From NCBI GenBank assembly GCA_018287875.1, contig JAGVVL010000002.1, forward strand, positions 6,758,001 to 6,822,000: a stretch of DNA of 64,000 bases, written 5' to 3'. The notes beneath the pieces are model-generated. The model was not told where the DNA came from. It did no database searches and saw only the letters and a program-made list of their open reading frames with translations. Made by a program: the position numbers and the translations under genes. Each line of letters opens with the position of its first letter. The first letter of the stretch is position 1. Positions 33,802-45,139 of this stretch are shown here, piece after piece. Source of the DNA: Nigrospora sphaerica (taxonomy: Eukaryota; Ascomycota; Sordariomycetes; Amphisphaeriales; Apiosporaceae).

Positions 33802-36800
33802 CAGGCGACGGGCCGATGGCGGTCGGACGAAGGGCAACGGCGGCAGAGACTCGCTGCGCTGCGTACCGGGCCTCGTCAAGTCAACCGACAGAGCCGACCT
33901 GCCCCAGACTCGGGGCGCTGAGGGCTGTGAATGTGAGGATGAGAGCTGGCGAGGCGAGGCGCGGGCACGGGATGCCTTTCCGGGGCCGGCAGAATATACG
34001 CGCTCGGGCGTTGCTTCCGCGGGAGGGGAGGGAATGGCACCAGGGATTCGACGTCAATGATACGCCCGGGGTAACGAGGACCAAAGCAACGACGACAAAA
34101 GTCAATGACAGAATTTGCCAGCGTCGGGCCGAGACACGACGAGAAGATAGACGGTGAAGCAAAGACAAGCCAATAATCCCCGCCGTTGTACGCGCCCCAG
34201 TACTACGAAGCGTGAGGCGGCAACGACGTGGGATGGACAGTGGACTGACTAGAAGACCAGCGGCAGGCGGATGACTCCGAGGGTTCGAGGGCCCCAACGA
34301 CTGCCATTGCCTGTATATAGCTCTGGAAGGTGCGCTTGAAACAAGCCTGGTGTAACAGGAGGGCACCCATGGCATCCATGCTGGCCTTCACCTCTTGTAC
34401 ATACGAGGCAAGAGGCCCGAGAGGTAGGTAGGTACTATGGAGGGGCGTGTAAGTGGCCCTTGTAGGAAATACGGCCGAGTAGCAGGTTACTTTTTAAGTA
34501 CTTCGGCTAAGGGTTAGGGCTGGGCGATGTACCTATTCTGGTCATCTTCCCGGGTACCCAAGGCCAGGCAAGGCTCGAAGGCGAGCGTGGTGGGATGCGG
34601 ATCGGGAAGGGGATGGGAATGGGTGGGAGTGGGCGTACCGGGCTCTGACAAGACGCGGGTCTAATGGAAGCTGGCAGCTCGGCCGCGGGAAAAGCCAAAG
34701 CACCGAGGGGGAGGAGGGGAACCAGACCGCCAGATTTGAGCTGAAGAACTTTCGCGCAATCTACCTACGATGGTCCGAAACTGGAGGAGCGCCGTTGCTC
34801 TTGTTCCCGGTGCGGTCAGAAGCGGGACGAGATCCGCACATTAGCAGACTGCCAAAGACTCCATCCAAGATCAGCGAGGCGGGGGAGGCTGAGAAAGGAT
34901 CGGGGATCTGAGGGGACTCGATTGTCTCCTGACCAACTTCCTATGCCTCCTTGCCTCCAGCCTCCGGAGAGATGACTGGCTGGCTGTAGAGCAGGGGGGG
35001 CGTACCCCAAAGCGATCGGATTACATCCCATCCATCCACCGACCCGGAAACAGACGCGCGGGACCTGGGTTTGGACACAGCATCGGGCGCCAGGGTCCTT
35101 CCTGTCTCGCGTCGACGACTGCTCGATGCTTACACCACTTGGACGTTACATCGATGGGCTCCTCACCATGCGAGCCCGGTCATCGCATGTGCCCCCTATT
35201 AGGGCCGACACAGGTCCATGTGGGAGGCGTGCCCAGAAGCACACTCGACCGAGAGACCTAGAGCTCCTCACCTGCCCACGCGGCAAACCGAGACCGACCA
35301 AAAAGCCTCGCGGTGTAGCCCAACGGCACAACGGGCAACGGAGGAACCGCATGGGGGCGGCTGGCAAGTTCACAGGCCCCGGGCTCGTCTGTCCCACGAG
35401 GTGGGCCTCTGCTCGCTGAGCGGCTTGCGCCAACAGAGAGGTGCGCTTCACACAGCCCGTCCCTGGGTAGTCGGCTACTTTCAGCCACCGGCACTCGTGG
35501 GAAGGGGTGCGTACGTAGCGCGTGCAACGGGCTCACGGACGCCCGTTTCGATCCATCCCAGTGAAGTCTTTGATGTCTGGAATACAGAGGCTACAGAGTT
35601 TGTCCGTGGTATTATCGGCGTCGTTCTGAGGGGGCGAATGGGCGAACCCGCGCCTGCATCGCCGAGTATGCTCGTCTCACACAAACAGTGCACCTGCCGG
35701 GCACAATGCAGCCGGTGGCTTGTTTGCCTCGGGGACCATGGTCAAGGAAAAAGCTGAACGGCCGGAACAGCGCGACCCCTATTGGCGAAAACTTAGCCCA
35801 CCAGCGGGAGGCGTACAAAAACATCGGCCCATGCCAGTAGGAAACCTTTGACGCCCAGGACGAGATCACGCAAGCTGACAGAACCTTGACCAAAGCAATC
35901 CTCATACCCTCAGACCCACACCCCCCCCCCCTCCCCTGCGAGTTGACGACGCGGTACCGAGTATAAGCCACAGGCTATAGCCGATCTCGCTGTGCCCTCC
36001 CTCCCTGACACCTAATGCGACCCGCGTCCACGTGCTGCTTACGGTGCAATGCCTTCGAAGCGAGCACCGAAAAACTTGCATCGGCGGAGAGCCCCGGGCC
36101 TCATGGTATATCCATCCAGCACCTTCTATGTGCTGATGTTTTATGCCATATCTAGGAGCCTCATCACCCTTGCACCTGCAAATGGTGTGCCTCTGGGAGC
36201 TGACGGTGTACACCGGGCGCCGCCGCCACTCGAGAGCACCGAGGATAGGCCGATAGCAACAACAGCGAGAACGGGCAATGGGAAACTATGTGCGGACCAG
36301 CTGGCAACGTGAACCAGCAAGAGCTCACTCGCGGCAGGCCTCCAGTATGGTACAAGCCACGGATACCCTATTCATTCCCCCCGGGGCGGTCACTGGGGAC
36401 ACGAGCACAACTACCGAAGAGTGGACAGGTTTCCTCGCACCCGTGTGACAAAGCTTCCGTGACGCATGTGCTTGACGTAAGCGCGGTGGGAAGTGGCAGC
36501 GAACCAACACAACCGCTGAAAGCCGGATACCTACGGGAGGGCTCTCACAAGTGACGGCAATCGATGATTGTTTTCGTCCCAGAGAGCAGGGCTGGCACGT
36601 GGAAGATACTAGCCTTGCCGACCAAATCGTCACATGTAATCTAATCCGGCTGCAAAGAATACTGCGTGAAATATACGATGGAACATGTGGCGCACCTCTT
36701 TTTTTAAGGCGGCGGCTACATATCTTCGTAATCCTATATATTTCACAATTACTGCTCGTCGGTCGGCGGTGGGTACCGGCGGTGGAGCCCAAGGTGCTGG

Positions 36801-37561
36801 CAGGCTTGAGAGATGTTGATTGTCTGGGGGTATCAAAGAGGGGAAAAAGAAACAGGGATGAGGAAAGTGAGAGGAAAGTGAAGGGAACACACAATTGAAG
36901 TGAGTGAGGGAAAGGAGAAGAGAGAGAAAAGCGTCAAGTACCTGCTTCAGTGCCTAGCAAATCGGACGGAGCAATTCGAACTTAGGTTCTCCTCCCATGC
37001 TGAAGAACTTGGTATGTAGGGGGAGGAGGCGTACGTGGAAATCACAAGAGATAGACAGCACAGCCAGGTGAGCGGTCATTTTACCAAGAGACAGCCCTGG
37101 TTTCGGTGACGGTCTTCCGTGATGGCCGTTCGACGACGTTGTCGCTGGGCCCCGATTGACCCCAGCATTTCCGACACCACGCACCATTTGTTCCCACCTT
37201 TTTTTACGGTTCCCGGACTCCACCAAGCGCGCAAACGCGGCCGCCCAGGCGGTGTAAAGGCTGATTGGCCGGTGTCTATCTCCCAGACTTAGCAGTTGAT
37301 CCATTTTGGAACCATCCACCCTGGACCCTGACGGTCGAGCTGCTATCCTTGCTCATCTTGAAATTTTCATTCTCACTGTCCGGCCTACATACACATACAT
37401 CACCAGGACCCGTTGTTTGCTTGCGCCTTTCCTCCGTCAAATTCCTCGTATTGCCGCCTGGACCGGACAGCCTTCAGTCCCGCCGCCGCGAATCACCCCG
37501 CCCCCTAGCAAAAAACAACCAAAAAAACACACACACAGCCGCGCGAGTCCCGCACTTCGCC
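33802..37561. promoter_or_regulatory. Long divergent spacer between Zn2Cys6 regulator and RRP8
   Basis: 3.8 kb with no supported coding sequence. The stretch 36540-36900 is more AT-rich than its surroundings. Runs of GTAGGTAGGTAC occur near 34421-34434. It holds both divergent promoters and possibly untranslated exons of the regulator. Confidence 0.5.
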
Positions 37562-39139
37562 ATGTTTGCCGTTCCAGGCTGGTCTGTGTCGGCAGACAAC
37601 CTCAAGGCGGAAACCGCGACATCCAGCAAGGGTGCGTCTGCTGAGCATCCTGATGCTCCGTCAAAGTCCTCCAAGAAGAGGAAACGGCCCTCGGGTCCTG
37701 GCAACGTCACCACGGAAAATGTTGCCGATCTCTGGGAGAGCGTGATTGAGGGCAAGCCGGGGAAGAAGGCCAAAGCAGAGGGCCCGGCCCCGAAGAAATC
37801 CGAGAAGCGCAAGCAGGACGCAGGCAAACCTGCAGGCGCCGGTGACGAAGGCTCTTCCAAGGGAGCCGATGCAAGGGACAAGAAGTCCAAGCACGAGCCA
37901 GCGGCAGGAGCTGATCATGCGCCTGCTCCCAGCGCATCTAATGACGAGAAACCCAAGAAGGACAAGAAGAAGAAGAACAAGAAGCCCAAGTCAGTAGCGG
38001 ATGAGGCCGAAGAGGCCGATGGCGATGACGAGCCCGCCGCCAAGCAGCAGGCCCCGGCCCCGCCCGCACCCAAGCTGACGCCTTTACAAGCCTCGATGAG
38101 AGAGAAGCTGGTGTCGGCGCGCTTCCGCCATCTCAACGAGACACTCTACACCAAGCCGTCCGAGGAAGCCTTCCAACTATTCGAGCAGTCGCCCGAGATG
38201 TTCCAGGAGTATCATGAAGGCTTCCGCCGGCAGGTCAACGTGTGGCCCGAGAACCCCGTAGACGGCTACATCGCCGACATCCGCCTACGCGGCCAGCAGC
38301 GCCCGGCTCCGCGCGAGAAGGGTAAGCCCGCGACGGCGGCGGCGCCCGCCCCGTCGGCCGTCGCCCCCCTTCTGCGCACCAACGGCGTCTGCCACATTGC
38401 CGACCTCGGTTGCGGTGACGCGAAGCTGGCCGAGGCGCTGCAGGCCGACAAGAAGAAGCTGCGCCTCAAGATCTTGAGCTACGACCTGCAGAGCCCTAGC
38501 CCGCACGTGACTCGCGCCGATATTGCCGACCTGCCACTCGAGGACGGCAGCGTCAACATCGCCATCTTCTGCCTGGCCCTCATGGGCACCAACTGGCTCG
38601 ACTTCATCGACGAGGCCTACCGGATCCTACACTGGAAGGGCGAGCTGTGGATCGCCGAGATCAAGAGCCGCTTTGGCCCCGCGGCCCGAGGCAAAAAGGG
38701 CGCGCCCGTCGCGCACAGCGTCGGCCACCGGAAGAAGCCGACCAAGAAGTCCAAGGAGGCCAAGGCCGAGGCCGAGGCCGAGCTCGAGGCCGCCAACGCC
38801 GCCGAGCTAGCCGTCCAGATGGATGGCGCCGAGGATCGAAGGGGCGAGACAGACGTCTCGGCCTTCGTCGAGGCCCTGCGTAAACGGGGCTTCACGCTCC
38901 ACGCCGGCGCCAAGGCCCCCGTGGACCTGAGCAACAAGATGTTTGTCAAGATGCACTTCGTCAAGGCCACGGCGCCCACGGTAGGCAAGAATGCCCCCCC
39001 GGCGGGCCCGGATGCGGGCGGCAGGACGGACGGCCCCAAGAAGACTGGGCCTAGGTTCATTGACGCCAAGAAGAAGGTCCAAGACGAGGTTTCCGACGAA
39101 AACACGATTTTGAAACCGTGCGTGTACAAAATCAGGTAG
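37562..39139 (+). CDS. RRP8: 25S rRNA adenine-N1 methyltransferase RRP8
   Basis: Single exon, 525 residues; ATG at 37562 is the first ATG in a frame open further upstream. Residues 1-180 are Lys/Ala/Ser rich with KKRKR and KKDKKKKNKK clusters, fitting a nucleolar protein. A conserved entry segment reads RFRHLNETLYT near 195 and PEMFQEYHEGFR near 220. The Rossmann methyltransferase core has motif I IADLGCGDAKLAE near residue 280, motif II ILSYDLQSP, then ADIADLPLEDGSVNIAIF and the Rrp8 hallmark LMGTNWLDFIDEAYRIL with GELWIAEIKSRF. It ends ILKPCVYKIR, as the family does. Rrp8 makes m1A in helix 25.1 of 25S rRNA and assists early rRNA processing. Relative to yeast it has a long N-terminal arm and an Ala/Glu/Lys-rich insert after the IKSRF motif. 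Confidence 0.97.
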   Translation: MFAVPGWSVSADNLKAETATSSKGASAEHPDAPSKSSKKRKRPSGPGNVTTENVADLWESVIEGKPGKKAKAEGPAPKKSEKRKQDAGKPAGAGDEGSSKGADARDKKSKHEPAAGADHAPAPSASNDEKPKKDKKKKNKKPKSVADEAEEADGDDEPAAKQQAPAPPAPKLTPLQASMREKLVSARFRHLNETLYTKPSEEAFQLFEQSPEMFQEYHEGFRRQVNVWPENPVDGYIADIRLRGQQRPAPREKGKPATAAAPAPSAVAPLLRTNGVCHIADLGCGDAKLAEALQADKKKLRLKILSYDLQSPSPHVTRADIADLPLEDGSVNIAIFCLALMGTNWLDFIDEAYRILHWKGELWIAEIKSRFGPAARGKKGAPVAHSVGHRKKPTKKSKEAKAEAEAELEAANAAELAVQMDGAEDRRGETDVSAFVEALRKRGFTLHAGAKAPVDLSNKMFVKMHFVKATAPTVGKNAPPAGPDAGGRTDGPKKTGPRFIDAKKKVQDEVSDENTILKPCVYKIR

Positions 39140-39605
39140 TCTCCCCCCTTCTTATCTAGCTACCCAGTCTTGTTGGTGAGCACGTAGGCACGGGTTCGGA
39201 ATCAAGCCAGTGAACGTTGGCACGATATTTCATTCCGACACTTGGTGAGCAGGGCTTTCTCTTTCTGGACTTGAGGACATCCAGGAGCCCTAGCTGGCTT
39301 TACCGAGTGGATAACGCAGGGAAAATGAAGACGACGGCACCAGTTGAGGTCCTGACTACACTAGTCACCAATGCGCACGAGTTGCTCCCCAGTCGAGTAC
39401 GCGTGTATCCATCTGCATGGCTGATGAATTGCCTCAACCGAGGGTCCGAAGAACCGGTGTCCTCGCTCAGCGAAGCCACACACTGGCGCAATGCCCTTTC
39501 GGACCGTCGTTATTTGCTTAATACACATGCTCCCACCATTGGTTGAATCATTGTTGTTGTTGGCCCCCTGTCTATGAGTGCGACGCCGAAGCCCAGCAGG
39601 GCCTA
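39140..39605. other. Convergent 3-prime spacer RRP8 / DDI1
   Basis: 466 bp between convergent stop codons. No gene or repeat is seen. Confidence 0.6.
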
Positions 39606-41140
39606 TTACATATTCTGGAATATCAAGGCGGCAGCGTATTCGACATTACCACCCGTGGCGGCCAGTGCATTCACAGCCGCTTGACGGTCGACGCCAAGCG
39701 AAATGAGAGCCTCAATGTCCTTCTCGGGGAAGGAAGGCGTCTGCGTGCCGGCTCGAGCCTGCTGCTGTTGTGTCGTGGCAGGCCGGGACGGCACGGGCGC
39801 CGCCGAGGCTGAAGAGGCGCCCGTTTGAGGGGAGACTATTGTATTGGGCGCCGTGGTCGCTGCCGGGCCGCCCAAAGAGGCCGCAGGGGCCGTCACGGCG
39901 CCCGACCGCGCACCAATGGTGGTGCCACCGGGTCCCTGAACAGTAGGTTCCTGGTTCATGGCCTCCTCCGTCTCCTTGGGAATATCCGACTCGCCCAAGA
40001 ATTCCACGACCTCGCCTTGTATGATGAGCTGGTTATTTGCCAGGTCGATGGTGGCTTGGTGACCCTTGAGGATGTCCAAGCCCAGCAGGAGGTCGACCGA
40101 CTTGCCCTCCATGACGGTAAAAGCTGCCGGCAAATGTTTTGATCCGACCTGGAGCATGGTGTAGTGGACTCGCCCGATAATATTCGCCGTGCCAACGCCA
40201 CGAGCAACGCCCGCGAACCGACGATCGACGAGATGCATAATGTTACATGCCTCGGCGCACGAGGGGGACATGATAGTGGCCTGGGCACCTGAATCGACCA
40301 GCGCCTTGACCTTGATTCCGTTCACCTTAACGTCGATGTACAGGAGGTGTACACGACCGAAAGCTGGATCCAGGTCAGCCTAGGTTTTGGACGGCGGCAA
40401 GATGGCCAGACTCACACTCGGGGTTGTGTTCCATTGCGTTTTGGAGGTTCTCCATGACGTTCTGTTGGCGGATCATCTCCTCGATGCGCGCCTGGGCGTC
40501 CGGGTTGAACTCATCATTGTTGAGCTGCTCTATCTCGCGCAGGCGTGCACGTCTGGCCTCATCCTGGTGATCAATGCTTTGGCGGTAGATCTGGGCAAAC
40601 CTCTGGGGGTCCTCGAGGGCCTGGGCTAACTGGGGATTGGCGCGCTCCAGTTGCGCCCTCATACGAGGGCTGCCGAGAAATTGGAGGCGGAGAAGCTCGG
40701 GGTCCTGCTGGGCCATGCTCCTCTGCTGCTGCTGCTGCTGCTGCTGCTGTAGCTGCTGTTGCCGCTGCTGCTGCTGCTGCCGCTGCTGCTGGATCTGTTG
40801 TGCCGGCGCGACACCAGTATTACCCCGCATGTCACGGACATGTAACGCCAGCATGTCGCCGTCCGTAATGTTCAGGTCTTGGAGGGTCTTGGAGTCGTCT
40901 TGTATTAGGTCGCCATTGTGGTAGATGTGCTGTGACGGGGTCGGGATGCCCTCGGCCTCGATGGAGCTTCGCAGGGTGCCGAGCGTCATGTCGGGGAACA
41001 CCTCAAGAGTGACGAGCCGCAGATCGGCCTCCTCGACCTCGGGGTTATTGACGCTGAGGGTGATACGCCTTGCGGATGCGGGTGCGGGTCAGCTTGTCGG
41101 TCATGTGAGCGCCGGACGGCAGGGAAGAGCGGGCTTACAT
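39606..41140 (-). CDS. DDI1: DDI1, ubiquitin-receptor aspartic protease, start codon split by intron
   Basis: Exons 41140-41139 (AT of the start codon), 41068-40416 and 40363-39606, introns 70 and 52 bp, 470 residues. Splicing AT to G yields MRITLSVNNPEV, the expected N-terminus of the ubiquitin-like domain (residues 1-80, containing TLRSSIEAEG and GDLIQDDSKTLQDLNI). A Gln-rich insert follows (near residues 94-116). A helical segment DPELLRLQFLGSPRMRAQLE precedes the retroviral-like protease fold with catalytic LVDSGAQATIMS (Asp242 in the DSG triplet) and LLLGLDILKGHQATIDL. A C-terminal UBA domain (residues ~430-468) binds ubiquitin. Ddi1 acts as a shuttle and protease for heavily ubiquitinated proteins and in recovery from replication or proteotoxic stress. 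Without the split start the first in-frame ATG would delete the first UBL strand. Confidence 0.94.
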
Positions 41141-42625
41141 TTTGCTGTCTGCCGCCTGAGAAAGCTGGTCGTGGGTATAATAAGGAGGTCACCTCAGTAG
41201 CTGCCTCTCTGTACCAGGGCAAGCGCCGTCTTGTAGCCGTTGTTTGCTGTTGCTGTTGCAGATATGACGTCGGGATCAAATAAGCTTTGGCCGCAGCGGG
41301 CAGGGTTGCGAGTGTAAGGTCGAGCTTTTGTTCCCAAGATTGAAGAAATCGAGGTCGCGTGGCCCAAAAGAGCCGCCGGTATGGGTACGGGAAGGAGGGA
41401 GCGGGAGGGGGACAGAGAGATATTGAGTCAGCTCGAGAAGAAGCAACAGAGAGTTAGTTCCAAGGCATTCTCCGGGCAGAGAAGGCAAACGTAGACGTAA
41501 CCTACGGGCAGCGGTAGGCAGGGTGCCGTAAAGAGGCAGACTCCGAGAGGTACATGCATCTATGTAGAGAATGTACGTACATAATGACTGAATGCTGGAG
41601 GGTCCGACGCACCGCCTGGAGGCTTTCAGTGGCTCTGAGCTAGCAGACGCGCTAGTTACAACTAGGAAACGAATAAGCGCGGGGCATCCGGTCAGCCCAG
41701 CGAGGGGCTTCTCGCCCCAGCTGCGCAGGCTGACATGGCACGTATCCTCCCTGTTAAGGATCCATCTCCCATCCCAACACTATCATCCAACCATCCACTT
41801 ATAGGTACACACCGTCGTGGCATTACGTCCATCCATCCACCCCGTCTTAGTCCGGCCCGTCTGGCGTTTCCATTCCACCAGCCGGGCCAGGGCTGGACGG
41901 ACTTAGCCAAGTATTTCCACCTGACATCGGTGCTGCCTGACTCTGCTCGGTGACGAGAGCATTGCCTTGATTCCACAGGCGGCTATGTGAGCGACCACGG
42001 GGCTGCCTCGAGTTGTACATTTGACCGCAGGCCTACATCTTGTATGAATCGCACAGCTGCGTGATGTAGGTATATGGGCCTGCACATTATGTGTGAAGGT
42101 ACATCCCCAGTGGTAGAAGCGAGAGCTATGGAGGGTAAGGAGGCATGTACTCCGTCACAAACGTTCATGTGCATCTGCTTCTCGGGGGGCTCACAGTTTC
42201 CTCCCCTCCGACCCACTCTGAGTCGTACAGACAGCCGCCAAATCGTTCCACCGCCACTGTTGTGACAGATCCGCCAGATCCGATACGAACATACGAACAA
42301 CTTGTGTAGATGGACGGTAGACAATACGTCGTCTGTAGCCTTTGGCCTCATACGAAATCCCCAAAGCGCGTCTCCAGCAGCAAGCTGCCTGCCCCAATGC
42401 CCCCACGCGACAGGGTGCCAGTTTGGGAATGGGGAGGAGGCTGAATGGCATGCCTCTCGACAGGGTCATCCCCAGCGGACCGACCATGGTGGGCGCCAGC
42501 AGCTCTTCCCAAGGCACAGCAACGTGGCATGAAGCAGTAGGGATCGGTTTCGGTGCCTGGGTAGTCGGACTGTTATCCAGCTCCGGCGTCCAATGCAAGT
42601 ATGCAGTAATTTGTGCCGCACCTCC
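41141..42625. other. Intergenic spacer DDI1 promoter / MSP1 3-prime end
   Basis: 1.5 kb. DDI1 and MSP1 are in tandem on the minus strand, so this holds the DDI1 promoter and 5-prime leader (41141 upward) and the MSP1 3-prime end. No other gene is supported. Confidence 0.55.
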
Positions 42626-44106
42626 TCACTGTGTGGATCGTTCTGGGTTGGCTCTGTGGCTGCTGCTCGGTCGGTTGGCGTTCGACTCATCCTCTTCGTC
42701 GTCAACCTCTTCAACATCTTCATACTCATCACTCGACGACTTGGCTTGCGTGTGGTTCTGCATGATGATCTGCCCACCTTTGCGGCCGAAAAAGTCTTCG
42801 GTGCGAAGACCGCGCACGCGCGTGGGTTCAATGCTCGACATAGCATGCCCGCTGGCCTTGTGCTCTCGGATGTATTCCCGCACCGGTACCATGGCCGCAT
42901 CCCGGCAGGCTTCCTTGATATCACTGCCCGACATGCCTGCCGTAACCCGAGCGATATAGTCGATATTGAAGTGGTCGGGATCTACCTTTGTGTCTTTTAG
43001 GATAAGCTGGAGGATCCGTAGTCTTTGGGCTTTATCCGGCAGGGAAACGGGAAATTTTTTGGGCATTCTCCGTAGGATGGCTTCGTCAATTTCGTGAATG
43101 CGGTTTGTCGCACCTAACACGCAGATTCTTGCTGGGAGGCCCTGCTGGTTGGACGATGTCAAGCCGTCCCATAGCGTCATGAACCTACAACAACGTTAGA
43201 AGTCAGGGAAGGCAAAGACAGCAGACGCAACGACTTACTCGGCCTTAACCATGCCGCTGGCCTCGTGCTCCCCGCTGCGCCGCGTGCCGAGCACGGCGTC
43301 GATTTCGTCAATGAAGATGATGGCGGGCTGAAGCTTCCGGGCCAGAGAAAAGAGGGCGCGAACCAGCTTGTTCGAGTCGCCGTACCACTTCTCCGTCAGG
43401 GTAGAAATGTGAAGATTGATGAAGGAGGCGCCACTCTCGTGCGCGACAGCCTTGGCTAGCATAGTCTTACCACAGCCTGGTGGCCCGTAGAGGAGGACGC
43501 CGGACGGGGCGGAGAGCAAGGGCGCCGCGTGCGAGTACAGGTGCGGCATGGTTAGAGGGTAAATCACAGACTCTTTAACTTCCTCGATGATGTCCTCGAG
43601 ACCGCCAATGTCTGTAGTTGTGTGAGTCGAGGGATGCGCAGATTAGATGTAGCCGGCGCAAAACGGCACGCTTACCATCAAATCCAACAGAAATATCCTC
43701 GGGGGCCACGACCTCCAAGGCGACAATATTCTCGTACTCGTTGAGCTGCAGGTCTTCTATGCGCGGGCCCTTCCGTGCGCCGGCTGCCGGATCATCATCG
43801 TCCTGGCCGTCTTGCCCTCTGGACTTCTGTAGCCGCTGGAGGTTGGCCTTCGCTTTGAGCCTGGCTTGGTCGTGCTTCTCCTTGTCGGGATCGGCGAGAG
43901 TCGACTGCAAGCTCGAAATGAGATTCCGGGACACCAGCCAGGCCAGTCCGGTCTGGGCGACAGCCAGTTAGCAGCTTTCGGCAGGACACACTGCTTTGAA
44001 ACCCTCTTACCATGCCCAGCAACAATGTGAAGTCCCAGAAGTAATCGGCATTGCCGCGCCGCCGGTCGCCCATGTTGACAGCTTTGTCCAGCCAGGGGCG
44101 AAGCAT
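42626..44106 (-). CDS. MSP1: Outer mitochondrial membrane AAA ATPase MSP1 (ATAD1)
   Basis: Exons 44106-44011, 43952-43676, 43611-43239 and 43184-42626, introns 58, 64 and 54 bp, 434 residues. A transmembrane segment lies near residues 22-40 ([17 protein letters not shown]), with the AAA domain in the cytosol. A coiled linker ([20 protein letters not shown]) leads to [13 protein letters not shown] and the [14 protein letters not shown] start of the AAA core. Walker A GPPGCGKT is at residues ~167-174, the pore-loop KWYGDS follows, Walker B IIFIDEID is at ~221-228, and the arginine-finger region reads [12 protein letters not shown]. Msp1 extracts mislocalised tail-anchored proteins and stalled import precursors from the outer membrane. 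The C-terminus is an acidic, Ser-rich tail longer than in yeast. Confidence 0.96.
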
Positions 44107-45139
44107 TGGCTGCAGGACTAGTTGCGCGCGAACAACTAAGAAGCGGGAACAGGATGATTCGGAAATGCGTCACGACAACCTTCACGGGTAGACAGGGCAA
44201 CAGACGGGCGAGAAAAGCCTGTGCGGACTGTAGGAGCGGAGGGGCGGGTATTGGGCCGGGGATGGGCGGCTGGTTGTTGTGAGAATGATGCCGGATGATT
44301 CTTGGGGCAAGTCGGTACTGGGTTAGGTAAAGACTAGCCGAGGCGAGGATTTGATGCGTCGAGGCGGTCGAGGCGGTAACGGTGGGATGGGATGGATCCT
44401 GGACGTGAACCGTTGGGTTATCTGCAAGTTCTGTATGTACCTACTACATACATAAATGAATCATGTACCGTACTAATGGGGGTCGTCAGTGCTTGCGCGT
44501 GTACAGGGCATTCGTATGGCGGAGGTGCTGCGCTTCTTGTGCAAATGGGTGCTGTACACGTGCAGGTTGCACTGAGAATGGCTGGCACTTGGGAAGTGTA
44601 CAACTATGACATGCGGGGAGGTTCTCCGAAGGGATCGATCTACTGATGTAGTTGGAGTATCGGTAGTGACCAATTGCCGTAGGGGGCATAGCGTTGCCCC
44701 CACTGTTAACTCTGGCCCCCTCGATCTCGCTCTTCCCCTGGAGCTTTCCCATGTCGCGCGCGGTCGCGCGGTCGCGCGCTTTGGCTATGTCCCCCGCGCA
44801 GGATAATCACTGCAACCTAATATTTACTCCATGCGGCTTGATTAGCACAGCGCAAATGTTATGCCTGCTCTGCCTATATCACCCTACATCCTGCATAGTC
44901 GCGCCGAGCTATTGAATCCCGAGCTACGACAACTGACGGCTTCAGGCTTACTCGATGCACCCTCGCCATTCTCAGCATCTATTCCAATTCCAGATTCACT
45001 CGTCGTCGGCCCCGACCGGCCCTCCTTACTTGACGTGATCGCGTAGCGCCTTTAGCATATCGAATTACCCGACCGCCATCTGGACCAGTGAAGCGCGCGA
45101 CGAGGAGCAAATCGCGCATTCGGGACAATCGCGAGAAAA
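44107..45139. promoter_or_regulatory. Divergent promoter region MSP1 / CSM1
   Basis: 1.0 kb between divergent starts. A GC-rich patch at 44753-44778 carries three copies of GTCGCGCG. The last 120 bases before CSM1 again contain several CGCG words (GATCGCG, GCGCGCG, AATCGCG). No gene is supported. Confidence 0.5.
44753..44778. promoter_or_regulatory. Triple GTCGCGCG repeat upstream of CSM1
   Basis: Copies at 44753-44760, 44763-44770 and 44771-44778, the last ending about 362 bp before the CSM1 ATG. CGCG-core elements are known in fungi as binding sites for cell-cycle factors of the MBF (Mbp1/Swi6) type, whose consensus is ACGCGT. The match here is only to the CGCG core, so the assignment is tentative. 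Confidence 0.35.

Noticed and set aside
33802..33879. Start of the Zn2Cys6 regulator at 33879
   Set aside because: The codon there is TTG, not ATG; first in-frame ATG is at 33801.
35320..35370. tRNA-like stretch (GCGGTGTAGCCCAACGG)
   Set aside because: Resembles a D-arm but no anticodon arm, T-arm GTTCRA box or acceptor pairing could be found.
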